Source: Akkermansiaceae bacterium UBA5688 (GTDB taxonomy: Bacteria; Verrucomicrobiota; Verrucomicrobiia; Verrucomicrobiales; Akkermansiaceae). From it: a DNA stretch of 7,508 nucleotides. Each line of letters starts with the position of its first letter. The stretch's first letter is position 1. The position numbers were made by a program, and so were the translations under genes. The stretch spans positions 1 to 7,508 of the forward strand of contig DIHU01000050.1 of assembly GCA_002420315.1 (NCBI GenBank), written 5' to 3'. Below are positions 1 through 6,657 of this stretch, piece by piece. Under the pieces are notes generated by a model, which saw only the letters and a list, made by a program, of their open reading frames with translations, was not told the DNA's origin and made no database searches.

Positions 1-24
1 TCTATCCAGTTGAGCTATGGGCGC
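1..24 (-). tRNA. tRNA, probably tRNA-Arg, 5' part only
   Basis: Read on the minus strand, the first bases of the window give the acceptor 5' strand, the U8-A9 linker and the D arm of a tRNA, with the 5' end at position 24. The conserved positions are present: U8, A14, G18-G19 and A21, and a GCTC D-stem strand is followed by the loop AACTGGATA. The rest of the molecule, including the anticodon, lies to the left of the window. The GCGCCC start and the A at position 20 (an arginine identity element in E. coli) fit bacterial tRNA-Arg, so the isotype is an inference and the tRNA call itself is firm. The upstream minus-strand CDS overlaps its first 10 bases. Confidence 0.85.
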
Positions 25-530
25 GTGACGGCCGAGTTTTTAGCGAGAGCTTTAGCGACAGACAAGGTTGATGAGTCACAAGAAGGTAGTTTTTTTTCGA
101 TATCCCTAAAAACGGGAATTTGGAGCTGTTCCTGATCAATTTGTTGCTGATCACGGGGGAAGTCAGACCTCGGTAGTGAAATTTCGGCCAAATGAAAACA
201 AGCCCAGGCTCTCCAGCTGCGAAGTTTGGAATGATCTCCGGACATCCGGGAAGCCAAGTGTTGAAAATGGCGAACGGGATTCCCAATGAAAAGATGGTTC
301 TTACGATGGGCTAAAAACCAGACAAGTGCGGGGTAGGGTGCGGCTTGTTCGGGGATCATAGAAGCTTTATTCAGCTGGAGAATGGCTTGGGCAGGTTTTT
401 CCTGAAGCCAAAGGGACTGTGATAATTCGAGACAGGCTCGATGAAAGTTGCATCCGCCATTGGCACGATGCTGGCGCGTATGATACGGACCAAGATCTGG
501 AGAAGCCTCTGGGAGATGCGGATTTAACAC
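15..530 (-). CDS. Conserved hypothetical protein, helical, verrucomicrobial type
   Basis: A 171-residue soluble protein of unknown function. I take it as a real gene because it reads like a compact helical protein: residues about 22-58 contain HRANGG, NFHRACLELSQSLW and KPAQAILQLNKA, which resemble a helix-turn-helix pair of the TPR kind. Residues about 65-113 contain NPVRHFQHLASRMSG and RSWRAWACFHLAE, rich in Trp, His and Arg. It has no signal peptide and no membrane segment. I have the impression of similar proteins in Verrucomicrobiota, but name no function. The start is GTG at 528-530, since an in-frame TAA lies four codons upstream (540-542) and no ATG is near the N-terminus. The only purine-rich site (AGGAAA) is about 18 bases away, so the initiation signal is weak. 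The stop TAG (15-17) lies inside the downstream tRNA, so the two are probably on one transcript or the tRNA promoter lies within this gene. Confidence 0.72.
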   Translation of the reverse strand: MLNPHLPEASPDLGPYHTRQHRANGGCNFHRACLELSQSLWLQEKPAQAILQLNKASMIPEQAAPYPALVWFLAHRKNHLFIGNPVRHFQHLASRMSGDHSKLRSWRAWACFHLAEISLPRSDFPRDQQQIDQEQLQIPVFRDIEKKLPSCDSSTLSVAKALAKNSAVTRP

Positions 531-588
531 AAAAGTGATTTAAGGTTTCCTGAAAGAAGATGGCGAGGCACAATCTTCCCACATCTCC
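531..588. promoter_or_regulatory. Short divergent intergenic region
   Basis: This 58-base gap separates the GTG start of the minus-strand hypothetical gene from the ATG of the plus-strand permease, so it should hold or border promoters for both directions. I cannot point to a good -35/-10 pair on either strand. There is no clear Shine-Dalgarno site directly before the permease ATG; the nearest purine run (GGCGAGG) lies about 20 bases upstream. Promoter elements may lie inside the flanking coding sequence. The call rests on gene orientation only. Confidence 0.3.
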
Positions 589-2460
589 ATGGTTGAAACT
601 TGGCAACAGATTGCGCTTGGCGTTTTAGTCCTTCTTGTTTTTACAAGCTTTATTAAGGAGTGGGTCTCTCCTGAAGTGGTCGCATTAGGTGCGCTGGTCA
701 TTTGCGTTTTAATTGGGGTGCTTCCAATCGCGGTTCCGTCTCCTGCCCCGGGACTGGAAGGAGAGGCTTTAACGAACGCCTTGCGGAGATTCAACGCCGA
801 TGCTTTAAGAGTTTTTGCTCATCCAGCGCCGATTACGGTAGCCTGTATGTTTGTGCTGAGTGCCGCTTTGGAGCGAACGGGAGTTATTGAGGTTCTGGGT
901 CATTGGTTTGAGCGGACAGCCGGAACTAGTCCGACACGGATGTTAGTCATAATGATCGTAATCGTAGCGGGACTTTCCGGATTTATGAATAATACTCCGG
1001 TGGTAGTGGTTTTTCTTCCTATCGTTCTAGGGATTTGTCGCCGTAAGGACTGGGCTGCTTCCAAGTATCTGATTCCGCTCTCCTATGCCGCAATTGTTGG
1101 GGGAACAATTACAATCATCGGAACCTCTACTAATTTGGTGGCGTCGGGAATCGCCGCTTCCTATGACCCAAACTATGCTTTTGGCTTCTTCGATGTCACT
1201 CCTCTTGGGATTGTTTTCGTGGCGGTAACCTTTGTCTATTTACTGACGATCGGAAAAAAGCTGCTTCCGGATCGTGTGACCCTTGCGGCCCTAATTGATA
1301 GTAAGGATGCTCGCGAATTTATAACGCGAGCCTTTGTCTCTCAAGAGTCACCGTTGATCGGCCAGAGCTTTCTTGAGTCGTCTTTAAAGAAAATGAAAAA
1401 GGCGCGGGTGATCGATGTCGTTCGCGATGGAAACCGGGTCCGAGAAAGTTTGAACGAGGTGGTATTCGAAGAGGGAGACGAGATCATTATTAAGGGGCGG
1501 CTGGGTGATTTGATGGGCTTGTCCGAAAAGGATGGTATTACTCAAGATACGTCTGATCAGCTGGGCCTTGAGGACGTTCGTACTGAGTCGGCAGTGATGA
1601 TGGAGGGGATTATTGGGCCGGATTCAAGCCTCGCAGGCAAAAGCCTTAAGGAGCTCAATTTTCGCCAGCGATTTGGCGTGATTATCGTGGCTGTGCATCG
1701 GCGCGGCCGTAATTTGCAGGAGCGTTTTGAGGATGTAAAGTTGGCCTTTGGTGACACCTTGTTGGTGCAAGGGCCGGCTCGAAGGATGCAGCAACTTTTT
1801 GAACTTAAAGACTTTGTAAACCTGAGTGAGCCAAAAGAGGTCGCAATTCGCGCCAAAAAAGCGCCCTTTGCAATCGCTGCAATTTTGGCCTTCATGGTTC
1901 TAGGCCTTCTTTCGGGAATTAATTTGATTCCACCCATCCCGATTGTCCAGGTCGCTTTGTGTGCAGCTGTCTTTGTTCTTTTGACAGGATGCATTGATCC
2001 TTCCGAGGCTTATCAATCGGTCGAATGGAAGGTGTTATTTTTAATTATTGGGATGCTGGGACTTGGGCAGGCGCTCCAATATTCGGGTGTCGCTGACCTT
2101 TTAGCGATCAAGGTTGTTGAAACCACCCATGGAATGGACCCCCATATTTTGATCTCGCTCATCTACTTGTTGTCAGCAATTCTGACTGAGATGGTCAGTA
2201 ACAATGCGGTGGCAGCCTTACTTACTCCGCTGGTGATTATTGTTGGAATTCAGCTTGGGGTGGATCCAAAACCATTTATTGCTGCAGTGATGTTTGGTTC
2301 CTCGGCTAGTTTTGCAACGCCAATCGGCTATCAAACGAACACCTTCGTTTATGGTGCTGGCGGCTATAAATTTGGGGATTTCTTTCGAGCTGGATTTCCT
2401 CTGGCGGTGATTCTTTGGATCGTGGCATCTATTCTCATTCCTGTCATTTGGCCTTTGTGA
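589..2460 (+). CDS. SLC13/DASS-type anion permease with two RCK_C (TrkA-C) domains
   Basis: A 623-residue inner-membrane transporter of the divalent anion:Na+ symporter (SLC13/ArsB-NhaD-like) superfamily. The N-terminal half has membrane segments at about 7-23, 29-50, 81-98, 117-148, 160-190 and 201-222, including SGFMNNTPVVVVFLP (130-144) and GTSTNL (178-183). A cytoplasmic insert at about 240-410 carries two RCK_C-like domains; each shows the pattern of a hydrophobic strand, then EGDEIIIKG (295-303) or FGDTLLVQG (387-395). The C-terminal half has segments at about 425-468, 478-497, 519-558 and 601-621, with the repeat-related motifs SNNAVAALLTPL (537-548) and ATPIGYQTNTFVYG (576-589). The internal repeat and the SNT-like motifs are what the family uses for anion and Na+ binding. 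Known relatives with this domain order include sulfate-type and uncharacterised (YfbS-like) carriers, so the substrate is open. The adjacent malate dehydrogenase hints at a C4-dicarboxylate, which is inference only. ATG 589 is the only normal start after the in-frame stop at 541. Confidence 0.9.
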   Translation: MVETWQQIALGVLVLLVFTSFIKEWVSPEVVALGALVICVLIGVLPIAVPSPAPGLEGEALTNALRRFNADALRVFAHPAPITVACMFVLSAALERTGVIEVLGHWFERTAGTSPTRMLVIMIVIVAGLSGFMNNTPVVVVFLPIVLGICRRKDWAASKYLIPLSYAAIVGGTITIIGTSTNLVASGIAASYDPNYAFGFFDVTPLGIVFVAVTFVYLLTIGKKLLPDRVTLAALIDSKDAREFITRAFVSQESPLIGQSFLESSLKKMKKARVIDVVRDGNRVRESLNEVVFEEGDEIIIKGRLGDLMGLSEKDGITQDTSDQLGLEDVRTESAVMMEGIIGPDSSLAGKSLKELNFRQRFGVIIVAVHRRGRNLQERFEDVKLAFGDTLLVQGPARRMQQLFELKDFVNLSEPKEVAIRAKKAPFAIAAILAFMVLGLLSGINLIPPIPIVQVALCAAVFVLLTGCIDPSEAYQSVEWKVLFLIIGMLGLGQALQYSGVADLLAIKVVETTHGMDPHILISLIYLLSAILTEMVSNNAVAALLTPLVIIVGIQLGVDPKPFIAAVMFGSSASFATPIGYQTNTFVYGAGGYKFGDFFRAGFPLAVILWIVASILIPVIWPL

Positions 2461-2508
2461 AAAATTCCACTCGACATCCATTGACCAAGTGGCTGGGTGA
2501 GAGTAAGC

Positions 2509-2513
2509 AAGGG
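2509..2513 (+). promoter_or_regulatory. Ribosome binding site deciding the mdh start
   Basis: AAGGG sits 5 bases before ATG 2519, a normal Shine-Dalgarno spacing. The alternative in-frame GTG at 2513 would overlap this site and leave no room for ribosome binding, so ATG 2519 is preferred. Confidence 0.6.
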
Positions 2514-2518
2514 TGTCT

Positions 2519-3505
2519 ATGAAAGCTCCAATTACTGTCTCGGTTACAGGTGCCGCCGGTCAAATCGGCTACGCCCTTCTCACTCGCATTGCCTCTGGTT
2601 CGATGTTCGGACCGGATCAACCGGTTAATCTTCGTCTGATCGAGATTGAGCCTGCCATGGGAGCGCTTGAGGGCACTGTGATGGAGCTTAATGACTGTGC
2701 GTTCCCTCTTCTCAACCAGATTGTGCCGACTTGTGATCTTGCCGAGGGTTTTTGCGGCACTGATTGGGCTCTTTTGGTTGGTTCGGTTCCCCGCAAAGCC
2801 GGTATGGAACGAAATGACCTTCTTGGAATAAATGGTAAGATTTTCACCGGTCAAGGGCAGGCGATAGCGGCTAACGCAGCTTCTGGTGTTCGCACTTTGG
2901 TGGTTGGAAACCCTTGCAACACCAATTGTCTAATCGCAATGAATAATGCGACCGGAATTCCTAGAGAGCAATTCTTTGCCATGACACGACTTGACGAGAA
3001 CCGTGCTAAGAGCCAGCTGGCAGCAAAGGCCGGAGTTCATAGCAGTGATGTCACAAATCTCTGTATTTGGGGTAATCACTCCGCCACTCAGTATCCTGAT
3101 TTTACGAACTCCCAAATAAAGGGCCAACTCGTTACTGATGTCATCACTGACCGTGAGTGGCTCGAAGGTGAGTTTATCTCGACCGTCCAACAGCGTGGTG
3201 CTGCTATAATTAAAGCGCGTGGAGCGAGTTCAGCTGCTTCTGCCGCAAATGGAGTGGTTGATACCGTCCGCTCACTTGTGACTCCCACTCCCGAAGGTGA
3301 TTGGACCAGCGTGGCAGTTTGCTCGGATGGATCCTACGGAATACCCGAGGGGCTCATTGCCTCCATGCCCATTCGGACCGATGGCTCGACTTGGGAAGTG
3401 GTACAAGGAGTTGAACTCGACGAGTTCTCTCGTGCCAAGGTTGATTCATCAGTCGCTGAACTTGTAAGTGAGCGGGAGGCGGTTGCTGATCTTATTCCTT
3501 CCTGA
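2519..3505 (+). CDS. mdh: Malate dehydrogenase (NAD-dependent)
   Basis: A cytoplasmic enzyme of 328 residues that interconverts malate and oxaloacetate with NAD+/NADH in the TCA cycle. The Rossmann glycine motif GAAGQIG is at residues 11-17 and the acidic residue after beta-2 lies in LIEIE (40-44), the form expected for NAD preference. Substrate-binding arginines R92 and R98 are in PRKAGMER, N131 starts NPCNTN, the catalytic D159 is in TRLDENR (with R162), and the catalytic H187 is in WGNHSATQYPD. All key residues are intact, and the length and the WGNHS motif match the bacterial group related to cytosolic MDH rather than the LDH-like group. I start at ATG 2519 instead of GTG 2513 because of the AAGGG site. 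It follows the permease by 58 bases and precedes thiG by 14, so it may be part of a three-gene transcript. Confidence 0.96.
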   Translation: MKAPITVSVTGAAGQIGYALLTRIASGSMFGPDQPVNLRLIEIEPAMGALEGTVMELNDCAFPLLNQIVPTCDLAEGFCGTDWALLVGSVPRKAGMERNDLLGINGKIFTGQGQAIAANAASGVRTLVVGNPCNTNCLIAMNNATGIPREQFFAMTRLDENRAKSQLAAKAGVHSSDVTNLCIWGNHSATQYPDFTNSQIKGQLVTDVITDREWLEGEFISTVQQRGAAIIKARGASSAASAANGVVDTVRSLVTPTPEGDWTSVAVCSDGSYGIPEGLIASMPIRTDGSTWEVVQGVELDEFSRAKVDSSVAELVSEREAVADLIPS

Positions 3506-3519
3506 TATATCTAGCTCTT

Positions 3520-4305
3520 ATGGCATCATCTTTGGTCATTGCAGATCGTGAGTTTAAGTCACGGTTGATGCTTGGGACGGGAAAATTTTCGTCCAATGAA
3601 CTTATGAGTGAAGCCCTCGCTGCTTCCGGCACTGAGCTTGTCACGGTAGCACTGAGGCGAGCTGACCTGAGCGGTCAGTCCGATCCTTTCGCTAACATCT
3701 TAGATTTCATCGATCGTGAAAAATATTTACTTTTGCCTAATACAAGTGGGGCGATGGATGCAGATGAAGCGATCCGACTTGCCCGCCTGGCTGCAGCGGC
3801 AGGTCTTCCTAAATGGATCAAGCTTGAGATTCACCCGGATCCAACCTATTTGCTTCCAGATCCAATCGAGACATTAAAGGCTGCTGAGATTTTGGTTAAA
3901 GAGGGTTTTGTAGTCCTGCCTTATATTAATGCCGATCCTGTTTTAGCCAAACGCTTACAAGAAGTGGGAACTGCCGCTGTAATGCCGCTCGGAGCTCCAA
4001 TCGGAAGCAATAAAGGGGTTGTCACAGCTGATCAGATCCGGATTATAATTGATCAGGCCCAGGTGCCTGTGGTGGTGGATGCCGGACTGGGAGCTCCCAG
4101 TCATGCCGCCGAGGCGATGGAGCTGGGTGCTGATGCGGTTCTGGTAAACACCGCTATTGCCATTGCCTCAGCCCCTTGTCGAATGGGAAACGCGTTTAAA
4201 CTTGCAGTACAAGCGGGACGAGATGCTTTCGAAATGGGACTTCCCGAGACGATTGACGAGGCTTCGGCAACAAGTCCTCTGACAGGGTTTCTGGCTGGTT
4301 CTTAG
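3520..4305 (+). CDS. thiG: Thiazole synthase ThiG
   Basis: A 261-residue cytoplasmic TIM-barrel enzyme that joins 1-deoxy-D-xylulose 5-phosphate, dehydroglycine and sulfur from the ThiS thiocarboxylate to form the thiazole phosphate of thiamin. Family landmarks are clear: FSSNELMSEALAASGTELVTVALRR (23-47), the Schiff-base lysine K101 in WIKLE with E103 beside it, LLPDPIETLKAAEILVKEGF (111-130), MPLGAPIGSNKG (155-166) and VVVDAGLGAPSHAAEAMELGADAVLVNTAI (184-213). The length is normal. NTSGAM (74-79) replaces the more common NTAGCR-type loop. The ATG lies 14 bases after the mdh stop and has no visible Shine-Dalgarno site, so translation may depend on ribosomes leaving mdh. No thiS, thiF, thiH or thiO is present in the window, and no TPP riboswitch precedes it. 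Confidence 0.96.
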   Translation: MASSLVIADREFKSRLMLGTGKFSSNELMSEALAASGTELVTVALRRADLSGQSDPFANILDFIDREKYLLLPNTSGAMDADEAIRLARLAAAAGLPKWIKLEIHPDPTYLLPDPIETLKAAEILVKEGFVVLPYINADPVLAKRLQEVGTAAVMPLGAPIGSNKGVVTADQIRIIIDQAQVPVVVDAGLGAPSHAAEAMELGADAVLVNTAIAIASAPCRMGNAFKLAVQAGRDAFEMGLPETIDEASATSPLTGFLAGS

Positions 4306-4322
4306 CCTGAGAATATTTTTTT
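4299..4322 (+). terminator. Possible weak intrinsic terminator after thiG
   Basis: A 6-pair hairpin with a three-base GCC loop (TTCTTA at 4299-4304 pairing with TGAGAA at 4308-4313, one T-G wobble) includes the thiG stop codon. It is followed after two bases by seven T (4316-4322). The stem is AT-rich and therefore weak, but the order of hairpin then T-run and the position right at the gene end fit Rho-independent termination. Confidence 0.35.
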
Positions 4323-4387
4323 GCGAGTGGTTGTCTGTTTAGAAAACTTACTCCCTTTTATAAAACCTTCGTTTCGTAAGATTTTTA

Positions 4388-4416
4388 CTATCAAAAGAAA
4401 GAAGCTTTAGTATAGT
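4388..4416 (+). promoter_or_regulatory. Candidate promoter for the AI-2E family gene
   Basis: The 153-base gap 4306-4458 is markedly AT-rich compared with the flanking genes. TATAGT at 4411-4416 matches the -10 consensus in five of six positions. The hexamer 17 bases upstream (CTATCA, 4388-4393) matches the -35 consensus only in three, so this is a tentative call. It would leave a leader of about 35 bases before ATG 4459. The gap also holds a 10-base palindrome, TTTTATAAAA (4356-4365), with no known role. Confidence 0.3.
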
Positions 4417-4458
4417 GACATTTAAGAAGTTTTAAAAAGATTTCCTTTAAAAGTAACT

Positions 4459-5628
4459 ATGCCTGACGAAGCAAAAAAGCTGCAAGCAACCCGAATTTTG
4501 CTGACCGCTGCCGCGGTCGTGATATTGGTAACGGGTCTCAAGCTTGGACAGTCATTTTTTGTTCCCGTTTTACTCGCAGGATTCATTGCGACGGTTTCAT
4601 TTCCAATCACTTCTTGGCTTCGTAAACGCCGTGTGCCCATGCCCATTGCGGTCCTTTTGACTGTCCTTGTTGACTTCGCATTTATGACCGGAGTTGTCAT
4701 CATCGTCATTACTCTAACAGGTGACTTGGAATCGAAATGGCAGGACAGATATTATCCAGCCATGAACTCAAAGATCGATGAGGTTCGTGAAACGGCCGTT
4801 GGTGTGCTCGAAAACTTAAAAATTCCGGATGCTCGGAAAACTGTCGATAATTACGCCACGATCAAAATCCCTGCTCAGATCGGAAAAAATTTCGACCCGT
4901 TTGATCTTGGTAAAGATGTCGCAGTGCGGGTTCTCGGTTTTCTTGGATCAACTCTTTTGATCCTGATTCTAACTGTCTTTATGCTGAGCGAGGCCCGGAT
5001 GTTTGGACGCCGTGTCAATGCTGTCCTTGAAGCGCGTGGTCCTAATTTAGACCGCTTGATGAACTCAACTGCGGATATTCAGAGATACTTGGCGATGAAA
5101 ACGGTCGTTAGCCTCGCTACTGGTGTGCTCGCGGGGTTTCTATGTTGGGCTGCTGGATTAGATTTCTACATTTTATGGGGAATTTTAGCTTTTGCTCTGA
5201 ATTTCATCCCCGTGCTTGGTTCGATTATCGCAGGAGTTCCTCCGTTTATCGTAGCTTTTTTGGTGGATGGAGGACCCAGTGCCTTGGCGGTTGGAGTTGG
5301 CTATATTTCAATCAACATCTTCCTCGGTAATTTTCTCGAACCTATGTTGATGGGGCGTCGCTTTGGGCTCTCCACTTTGGTGGTGATCATTTCAGTTCTT
5401 TTTTGGGGTTTTATCTGGGGTCCAGTCGGGATGTTCCTCGCTGTGCCGTTGACAATGGTTCTGAAGGTGATGTTGGATAATTCGGACGAGCTACGCTGGA
5501 TCGCCGTTGCGATCACCAAAGAGAAGCCCGACTCAATTTTGGATCTCCATGATCTCGATGGTTCACTTGATGGCCTGTCAGGCGATAGAGTCGATTTATC
5601 TGCAGTAACGGCAGATAAGCGAGGCTAG
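4459..5628 (+). CDS. AI-2E family (UPF0118, PF01594-type) membrane protein
   Basis: A 389-residue inner-membrane protein with the typical layout of the family. A hydrophobic hairpin at about 11-50 is followed by a segment at 61-86, then a soluble stretch at 87-152, and segments at about 153-176, 208-233, 235-268, 271-289 and 302-337. Signature stretches are ALNFIPVLGSIIAGVPPFI (246-264) and GNFLEPMLMGRRFGLSTLVV (290-309), followed by WGPVGMFLAVPLT (320-332). The family was named for one member that exports autoinducer-2, and some members act as Na+/H+ antiporters. Nothing here shows which substrate this one moves. The C-terminal tail (352-389) is charged and Asp-rich, and probably cytoplasmic. 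ATG 4459 lacks a clear Shine-Dalgarno site. The gene is separated from thiG by the AT-rich gap, so it probably starts a new transcript, and ctaA follows 45 bases later. Confidence 0.92.
   Translation: MPDEAKKLQATRILLTAAAVVILVTGLKLGQSFFVPVLLAGFIATVSFPITSWLRKRRVPMPIAVLLTVLVDFAFMTGVVIIVITLTGDLESKWQDRYYPAMNSKIDEVRETAVGVLENLKIPDARKTVDNYATIKIPAQIGKNFDPFDLGKDVAVRVLGFLGSTLLILILTVFMLSEARMFGRRVNAVLEARGPNLDRLMNSTADIQRYLAMKTVVSLATGVLAGFLCWAAGLDFYILWGILAFALNFIPVLGSIIAGVPPFIVAFLVDGGPSALAVGVGYISINIFLGNFLEPMLMGRRFGLSTLVVIISVLFWGFIWGPVGMFLAVPLTMVLKVMLDNSDELRWIAVAITKEKPDSILDLHDLDGSLDGLSGDRVDLSAVTADKRG
5595..5619 (+). repeat. Perfect inverted repeat at the 3' end of the AI-2E gene
   Basis: TTATCTGC (5596-5603) and GCAGATAA (5611-5618) are perfect 8-base complements around a 7-base loop, with one further T-G pair outside. 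The hairpin lies in the last codons of the AI-2E family gene, just before its stop. No T-run follows, so it is not a standard terminator. It could act as an RNA 3'-end barrier, an attenuating structure upstream of ctaA, or be chance. Confidence 0.45.
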
Positions 5629-5662
5629 GGTCGACATAGTTGCCTTCCCGAATTGATGCGCT

Positions 5663-5666
5663 AGGA
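5663..5666 (+). promoter_or_regulatory. Ribosome binding site for ctaA
   Basis: AGGA lies 7 bases before GTG 5674. The in-frame ATG at 5656 is followed two codons later by TAG and cannot start this gene, so the GTG is the start. Confidence 0.55.
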
Positions 5667-5673
5667 TCCTGCC

Positions 5674-6657
5674 GTGCGGAAAACTGGTGTCCAGAAACTG
5701 GCGTTGTTATCGATCGTCCTTTTAATCGTGCTGATTTTTGCTGGGGCGGTTGTTCGGGTTACGGGATCTGGGTTAGGCTGCCCTGACTGGCCGACTTGTT
5801 GGGGTGAACTTGTCCCACCAACAAGTATCGAGCAGGTTGATGAGGCTTACTTAGAAAAGAAGCTTCCAAGGTTTAAGAAGTCTGCCGAACGCTTCGGTCG
5901 CGATCCTGATGAAATTACGGTGGAGCGGCTTCTTGAGGAATATGACCCGGTTCAGACTTGGATCGAGTTCATTAATAGGCTCCTTGCTCTGCCGGTTTTA
6001 CTCGCAAATTTTTTGTTGATGATAGCTTGTTTGAGGAGTCGGATCATGCCGAAGCTCGGAGTGAGTGCCTTTGCTCTTGTGATTATAAGTGCTCTGACTG
6101 GAATCGTGGTAGTGGCGAGTGGTTTACGATCCGGAGTGGTAACGATTCACATGGCTCTGGCTTTTCTTCAGCTCTTTGTTCTGACCTACCTCTACTGGGG
6201 TGGCGTGCGACCCGGAAATTGGCGGACTCAGATTGCAGGCCCGAGTCGCCCGCAAGTCATGATTCTTTTATCCTGTGTGATGATCGAATGGGCAATGGGA
6301 TCTCAGATTCGTGAAGTTACCGATAAGCTCATGATGGAGCAGGGGATTGAATCGCGTGGTAGTTGGATTGATGAAATTTCAGAGTCGGCAACCTACCTCA
6401 TTCATCGAAGTTTCTCCTGGTCTATCTTGATTGCAGCTCTCTGGCTGGGATACAAGTCAAGGTGGGAGGGGGGGATTCCCCGCCTAGTTCTTGGGTTAGT
6501 TTTTGCGCTGATGGTAATGGGCTTGATTTTGAGCAGCTCGGGAATTCATGCTGCGGTTCAGGTTCTTCATGTAGGAGTTGCCGGAGCGTTGGTGGCTGCC
6601 GTTTATTACTGGTGGCTGGCTTCCAAAACACCGGATGAGGGAGGCTCAGGTGCGTGA
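5674..6657 (+). CDS. ctaA: Heme A synthase (COX15/CtaA family)
   Basis: A 327-residue inner-membrane enzyme that oxidises the C8 methyl of heme O to a formyl group, giving heme A for aa3-type cytochrome oxidase. The first membrane segment (8-29) runs into VRVTGSGLGCPDWPTCWG (27-44), a family hallmark with C36 and C42. A long charged external loop (45-92) precedes the second segment. There the usual ExxHR motif reads EFINR (98-102), so the first heme-ligand His is Asn101. The other ligands are present: H159 in TIHMALAF, H244 in IHRSFSW and H299 in QVLHVGVAG. GSQIREVTD (209-217) is the expected loop before the third-ligand segment. The loop at about 209-240 has no cysteine pair. The Asn variant and the long loop recall Bacteroidota-type enzymes. 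The stop overlaps the start of the following transporter gene by 8 bases. No ctaB or oxidase subunit gene lies in the window. Confidence 0.93.
   Translation: MRKTGVQKLALLSIVLLIVLIFAGAVVRVTGSGLGCPDWPTCWGELVPPTSIEQVDEAYLEKKLPRFKKSAERFGRDPDEITVERLLEEYDPVQTWIEFINRLLALPVLLANFLLMIACLRSRIMPKLGVSAFALVIISALTGIVVVASGLRSGVVTIHMALAFLQLFVLTYLYWGGVRPGNWRTQIAGPSRPQVMILLSCVMIEWAMGSQIREVTDKLMMEQGIESRGSWIDEISESATYLIHRSFSWSILIAALWLGYKSRWEGGIPRLVLGLVFALMVMGLILSSSGIHAAVQVLHVGVAGALVAAVYYWWLASKTPDEGGSGA
6637..6644 (+). promoter_or_regulatory. Strong ribosome binding site for the MFS gene, inside ctaA
   Basis: GAGGGAGG lies 5 bases before GTG 6650, within the last codons of ctaA. It is the best Shine-Dalgarno match in the window and fixes the start of the overlapping downstream gene. 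Confidence 0.65.

Noticed and set aside
540..794. Minus-strand open frame of 84 codons across the start of the permease gene
   Set aside because: Its translation has no family features, and it mostly lies antisense to the permease N-terminus.
1557..1994. Minus-strand open frame of 145 codons inside the permease gene
   Set aside because: It lies opposite a clear SLC13 gene, and its Arg/Ser/Thr-rich low-complexity translation looks like an antisense shadow.
2467..2492. CCACT/AGTGG inverted repeat between the permease and mdh
   Set aside because: It has only five pairs around a 16-base loop and no T-run, so it is too weak to call a terminator.
2481..2509. TTGACC with a TAAGCA 17 bases downstream as an mdh promoter
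   Set aside because: The -35 is good but the -10 matches in only two of six positions, so it is not reported as a promoter.
2444..2854. Minus-strand open frame of 136 codons across the start of mdh
   Set aside because: It is antisense to the mdh N-terminus with its Rossmann motif, and its product shows no recognisable features.
4306..4313. CTGAGA after thiG, similar to a TPP riboswitch core motif
   Set aside because: The other conserved TPP aptamer blocks are absent and the site lies downstream of thiG, so it is a chance match.
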